Source: Firmicutes bacterium UBA6226 (lineage in GTDB: Bacteria; Bacillota_A; Clostridia; Peptostreptococcales; Acidaminobacteraceae). From it: a DNA stretch of 33,601 bases. Of the stretch, positions 30,555 to 33,601 are shown piece after piece. The position numbers were made by a program, and so were the translations under genes. The stretch spans positions 1 to 33,601 of the forward strand of contig DJWQ01000220.1 of the NCBI GenBank assembly GCA_002441045.1, read 5' to 3'. The notes beneath the pieces were generated by a model, which worked only from the letters and a program-made list of their open reading frames with translations, made no database searches and was not told the DNA's origin. Position 1 is the stretch's first letter. Every line of letters starts with the position of its first letter.

Positions 30555-32222
30555 ATGAAAAAAACTATTATTGTAGCAGGAGCGGCGGGTGAAGGTATCA
30601 ATACCGTCGAAATGTTTATCGAGAAAATACTAAAGCATTCAGGCTATAGCATTTATTCTTATAAGAATTATATGTCTCGTGTTAGAGGCGGATATAACTA
30701 TTCTACAATTGTCGTCAGCTCAGATCCCGTTTATGCCATAGAAGAGCAAGGCGATATTTTTATCGCGCTAAATAAAGAAGCGCATGAGCTTGCACCTGTT
30801 CAGCTTAAAGAAGATGGAATGTTAATCAGTGAAATGAATCATGATCAAGTTAAAACGGTTCTTTTTAGAAAAGAAGATATGCCACAAGAGGTAAAAGGGA
30901 AAAATGCGTTCGCTATGGCCTCTGTTGGATGGGTTTTAAAATATTTTGGTGTGACTGAATCAAATTTAGAGCGTATTTCAAATAAAAAATGGCGTCCTGA
31001 AGTCAATGCGTCAAACTTGGCAGCTGCTACATGGGGATATGAAAAAGCAACTCTCACAGCAGATTTTAGTAAAGAGCAACCGGAAAGAATCTTAGTGAAT
31101 GGCAATCAAGCGGTCGCACTTGGTGCTTTAAGTGCAGGCCTCGGCTTCTACAGCGCTTATCCAATGGCACCATCAACAGGAATAATGACATATCTTTCTG
31201 CTAATGAAAAAGAAATGAATATCATAGTAGAACAAACAGAAGATGAAATTGCAGGGATAATGGCAGCTGTAGGAGCATCGTCAAATGGCGTTAGAGCAAT
31301 GACAGGAACTTCCGGTGGTGGGTTTGCACTAATGGTTGAGACTTTAGGCTTTGCTGCAGTGAGTGAAACACCACTCGTCGTTTGTAATGTACAAAGACCA
31401 GGGCCTGCGACTGGATTACCGACGCGTACTGAACAGGCCGATCTTGCATTTGTGGTGACCGCTTCGCAAGGCGAATTTGCGAGAATCGTACTTGCGCCAT
31501 TAACTGTAGAAGATGCTTTCTACACCACGCATCGTGCCTTTAACTTAGCAGATAAATATCAGGTGCCGGTGGTGATTTTAACAGATCAACTATTGGCCGA
31601 TTCAACACATAGTGTCCCTGTTTTTGATACCAAATCTTTATCCAATGAGCGATATTTGACGATTGAACCTGTAGATGACTATAAACGTTATGATTACGAT
31701 GCCATCAGTGGTGGCAGAAAATACCCAGGGATTGATAAAGAAACGATTATTATGACTGATTCACATGTCCATGATCCATATGGCCATGTGACTGAAGATG
31801 AACAGGCCACTGTTTTACTCAAAAACAAATTTATGAAACGTATGGACGCGATTCGCTCAGAAGCAAAAGCACCACTCTTCCATGGTGTTGGGGATTATGA
31901 AACGTTGTTTATCAGTTGGGGTTCAACTTATGGCGCTTTGAAAGAAGCCGTAGATACACTGAATGAGAGTGGCGAAAAGGTAGCCTTGCTCGCCTTTAGT
32001 GATGTCTTTCCTCTAAGTGAGGCCATTATGGATCCGTATCTCTCGAAAAAGCCTTTTATCATCAACGTAGAAGGCAATGCTATGAATCAGTTCGGACAGA
32101 TTTTAAAAATGGAAACTGGCATAAGATGGCAGGCCTCTATCAATAAATACGATGGACGCCCTTTTACAGCAAACTATATTATTAATGAATTCGAGGTGAT
32201 TCGTAATGGTCAATCTAAATAA
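30555..32222 (+). CDS. korA: 2-oxoacid:acceptor oxidoreductase, fused gamma-alpha subunit
   Basis: A 555-aa subunit of a thiamine-diphosphate, CoA-dependent enzyme that oxidatively decarboxylates a 2-oxoacid with reduction of ferredoxin. Residues 1 to about 180 are the gamma domain (GAAGEGINTVEMFIEKIL, MSRVRGGYNYSTI). From about 185 comes the alpha (pyrimidine-binding) domain: NGNQAVALGALSAGLGFYSA, YPMAPSTGIM, EQTEDEIAGIMAAVGASSNG, TGTSGGGFALMVE, QRPGPATGLPTRTEQADL. The order gamma-alpha is that of KorA-type two-subunit enzymes. AAGGAG before ATG 30555. The beta-subunit start overlaps its end by 17 bases. 2-oxoglutarate or a branched-chain 2-oxoacid is possible; sequence does not decide. Confidence 0.9.
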   Translation: MKKTIIVAGAAGEGINTVEMFIEKILKHSGYSIYSYKNYMSRVRGGYNYSTIVVSSDPVYAIEEQGDIFIALNKEAHELAPVQLKEDGMLISEMNHDQVKTVLFRKEDMPQEVKGKNAFAMASVGWVLKYFGVTESNLERISNKKWRPEVNASNLAAATWGYEKATLTADFSKEQPERILVNGNQAVALGALSAGLGFYSAYPMAPSTGIMTYLSANEKEMNIIVEQTEDEIAGIMAAVGASSNGVRAMTGTSGGGFALMVETLGFAAVSETPLVVCNVQRPGPATGLPTRTEQADLAFVVTASQGEFARIVLAPLTVEDAFYTTHRAFNLADKYQVPVVILTDQLLADSTHSVPVFDTKSLSNERYLTIEPVDDYKRYDYDAISGGRKYPGIDKETIIMTDSHVHDPYGHVTEDEQATVLLKNKFMKRMDAIRSEAKAPLFHGVGDYETLFISWGSTYGALKEAVDTLNESGEKVALLAFSDVFPLSEAIMDPYLSKKPFIINVEGNAMNQFGQILKMETGIRWQASINKYDGRPFTANYIINEFEVIRNGQSK

Positions 32223-33090
32223 ATTAAATGTCGTAAAAAACGACAATCCATTTGTAACAAACAACCCAACAAGTTGGTGTCCTGGGTGTGGTAATTTTAG
32301 TATCCTAGACAGTATCAATCAGGTTTTATATGAGGAAGGGTTAACACCGCAAGATGTTTTGATGGTTTCAGGTATCGGTCAAGCGGCTAAATTGCCCCAT
32401 TATATCCATGCACATGGGCTTAATACACTGCATGGTAGAGCGCTCCCTGCGGCTATGGGCGCTCAAGCGGCAAACAATAGCTTTAAAATGCTTGTGACAT
32501 CAGGCGATGGTGATACGTATGGAGAGGGTGGTAATCACTTTTTGCATAATGTACGCCGTAATTTGGATTTGGTGCATATCGTTCACGATAATCAAATATA
32601 TGGTCTTACTAAAGGGCAAGGTTCACCGACGACAGCATTGGGTCAAAAGACAAGACTTCAGTTTGATGGGATGCGACACGAACCGCTCAATCCTGTAGCA
32701 CTTGCGATCTCTTTAGGTTGTACCTTTGTTGCACGTAGCTTTTCTGGAGATCCAAAGCATTTGCAAAAAACGATAAAAGCTGCACTTGATCATAAAGGGT
32801 ATGCCCTTATTGATGTCATGCAGCCATGTGTTTCGTTTAATGAAGTGAATACTTTTAAATGGTACAAAGAGCGTGTATTTGAAATTGCATCTGATCACGA
32901 TGTGACCGATAAAGTAAAGGCCTTTGAATTGGCTCAAACTTTTGGAGATGAAGGTATTCCAATTGGTATTCTCTACCGTGAGGAAAGTCCAAGCTTTATG
33001 GAACGTATTCCTCATATCGATCGTCCTTTAGTTGATTATATTAGAAAACCAGAAGACATCGATCCACTCCTAAAGCGAATGATCGATTAA
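32206..33090 (+). CDS. korB: 2-oxoacid:acceptor oxidoreductase, beta subunit (TPP-binding)
   Basis: A 294-aa thiamine-diphosphate-binding partner of the preceding subunit. Seen: WCPGCGNF near residue 25 (iron-sulfur cysteines), GIGQAAKLPHYI, LHGRALPAAMGAQAAN, the TPP/Mg site GDGDTYGEGGNH, YGLTKGQGSPTT and a late cysteine in VMQPCVSFN (cluster ligand), typical of short KorB/VorB proteins. GAGGTGA precedes ATG 32206, inside the end of korA, so translation is coupled. An anaerobic, ferredoxin-linked metabolism is implied. Confidence 0.9.
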   Translation: MVNLNKLNVVKNDNPFVTNNPTSWCPGCGNFSILDSINQVLYEEGLTPQDVLMVSGIGQAAKLPHYIHAHGLNTLHGRALPAAMGAQAANNSFKMLVTSGDGDTYGEGGNHFLHNVRRNLDLVHIVHDNQIYGLTKGQGSPTTALGQKTRLQFDGMRHEPLNPVALAISLGCTFVARSFSGDPKHLQKTIKAALDHKGYALIDVMQPCVSFNEVNTFKWYKERVFEIASDHDVTDKVKAFELAQTFGDEGIPIGILYREESPSFMERIPHIDRPLVDYIRKPEDIDPLLKRMID

Positions 33091-33097
33091 TTAAAAG

Positions 33098-33601
33098 CTA
33101 ACGATAAAATAAAACAAATAAAGGGGGCACCAGTAATATGGTAAGTAGGCCAGCAAGGCCGATGGCTGTACTGCTGAGTGCTCCTTCTGTTTCTCCCATT
33201 TCAATCGCTTTAGAGGTACCAACGCCATGTGAGGCGGTTCCAATACCAACTCCCACAGCAATTTTATCTAAAAACGGAAACCATTTTGGGAAAAGAGGGG
33301 CAATAAGTGCGCCTAAAATACCTGTAATAATAACCATTACAATTGTGATGACTGGATTACCACCATTGATCTCCACAAGAGAGAGTGCCATTGGTGTCGT
33401 AATGGATTTTGGTACCATTGAACGGACCATAATTTCATCTAGACCTAACCATTTTCCCATTAGGAGTATTGAGAAGAATGATGTTAAAACACCACAAGTG
33501 ATGCCTATCAGAAGGCTGATAAAGTGACTCTTAATAATTTTTCTTTGGCGGTAAAGCATCAGTCCGAGAGCAACAGTTAAAGGCCCTAAGAAGTAATGAA
33601 T
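33098..33601 (-). CDS. lrgB: LrgB-family membrane protein (5' end beyond the window)
   Basis: The C-terminal ~167 residues of an LrgB/CidB-type protein. The frame stays open to the window edge, reading HYFLGPLTVALGLMLYRQRK, the family's LGPATVALAxPLYxQ motif, so the ATG at 33559 is internal. It continues with SITTPMALSLVEINGG, GILGALIAP, GVGIGTASHGVGTSKAIEMG and EGALSSTAIGLAGL, all conserved. Several membrane helices. LrgAB-type proteins are linked to murein hydrolase control and to export of small organic acids such as pyruvate. An lrgA partner would be expected just outside the window. It is convergent with the oxidoreductase genes (7-base gap, no clear terminator). Confidence 0.88.
   Translation of the reverse strand: MHYFLGPLTVALGLMLYRQRKIIKSHFISLLIGITCGVLTSFFSILLMGKWLGLDEIMVRSMVPKSITTPMALSLVEINGGNPVITIVMVIITGILGALIAPLFPKWFPFLDKIAVGVGIGTASHGVGTSKAIEMGETEGALSSTAIGLAGLLTILLVPPLFVLFYR

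Noticed and set aside
33138..33527. A 129-codon plus-strand frame at the right end
   Set aside because: Antisense to lrgB, whose conserved motifs leave no doubt about the coding strand.
1..33601. Alternative genetic code (TGA as tryptophan), considered because of low GC and TGA within the transposase
   Set aside because: Intact genes end in TGA (for example 2880 and 24162), and all conserved tryptophans in intact genes are TGG.

Overview
The window is AT-rich, and all intact genes read in the standard bacterial code with strong Shine-Dalgarno sites. The gene content (2-oxoacid:ferredoxin oxidoreductase, radical-SAM AmrS-type enzyme, OhrR/MarR regulators, Firmicute-style cell-wall genes, LrgB) points to a low-GC, probably anaerobic Firmicute. 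A Clostridia of the Fusibacter/Acidaminobacter kind is my guess; genus is not determinable here. No rRNA, tRNA or CRISPR was seen.

Region 1 (1-6250) is accessory, very AT-rich DNA. It opens with a divergent pair: a 54-aa exported peptide gene on the minus strand (273-437, not a long ORF but with a perfect GGAGGT site) and an XRE-HTH plus TPR-like regulator (546-1457). This has the architecture of an RRNPP-type (PlcR/PapR, Rgg/SHP) peptide quorum-sensing system. Next come an unrecognised secreted protein and an unrecognised two-TM protein, which could be its targets. Then there is a decayed IS3-family (IS150-type) element whose transposase is split by a decayed group II intron. A 24-bp perfect inverted repeat enclosing two smaller palindromes marks the border with the denser, backbone-like DNA.

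Region 2 (6253-17753). On the minus strand is an AmrS-like radical SAM enzyme with a short C-terminus. Divergent from it is a tight six-gene operon: murE-like ligase, asnB/asnH-like amidotransferase, D-aspartate-ligase-like ATP-grasp enzyme, FemX/MurM-like transferase, membrane-anchored C39-like peptidase, aspartate racemase. Together they read as a pathway for building a D-Asp/D-Asn (possibly extended) peptidoglycan cross-bridge. A D-2-hydroxyacid dehydrogenase and an aldehyde dehydrogenase follow, then an OhrR-like repressor with a recognisable operator.

Region 3 (17820-22960): a sensor kinase/OmpR-type regulator pair, divergent from a large exported phosphodiester glycosidase (NAGPA-domain) protein.

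Region 4 (23119-27721): a four-gene, overlapping cluster made of a membrane protein with an N-terminal helical domain, a Ser/Thr kinase with zinc ribbon, a vWA (TerY-like) protein and a PP2C phosphatase. This matches the 'TerY-P triad' of kinase, vWA and phosphatase described from comparative genomics, here with a membrane partner. The kinase and phosphatase end in the same FHA-like module.

Region 5 (27922-33601): MarR regulator, M29 aminopeptidase, a small membrane protein, 2-oxoacid:acceptor oxidoreductase alpha (gamma-alpha fusion) and beta subunits, and the 3' part of lrgB running off the window.
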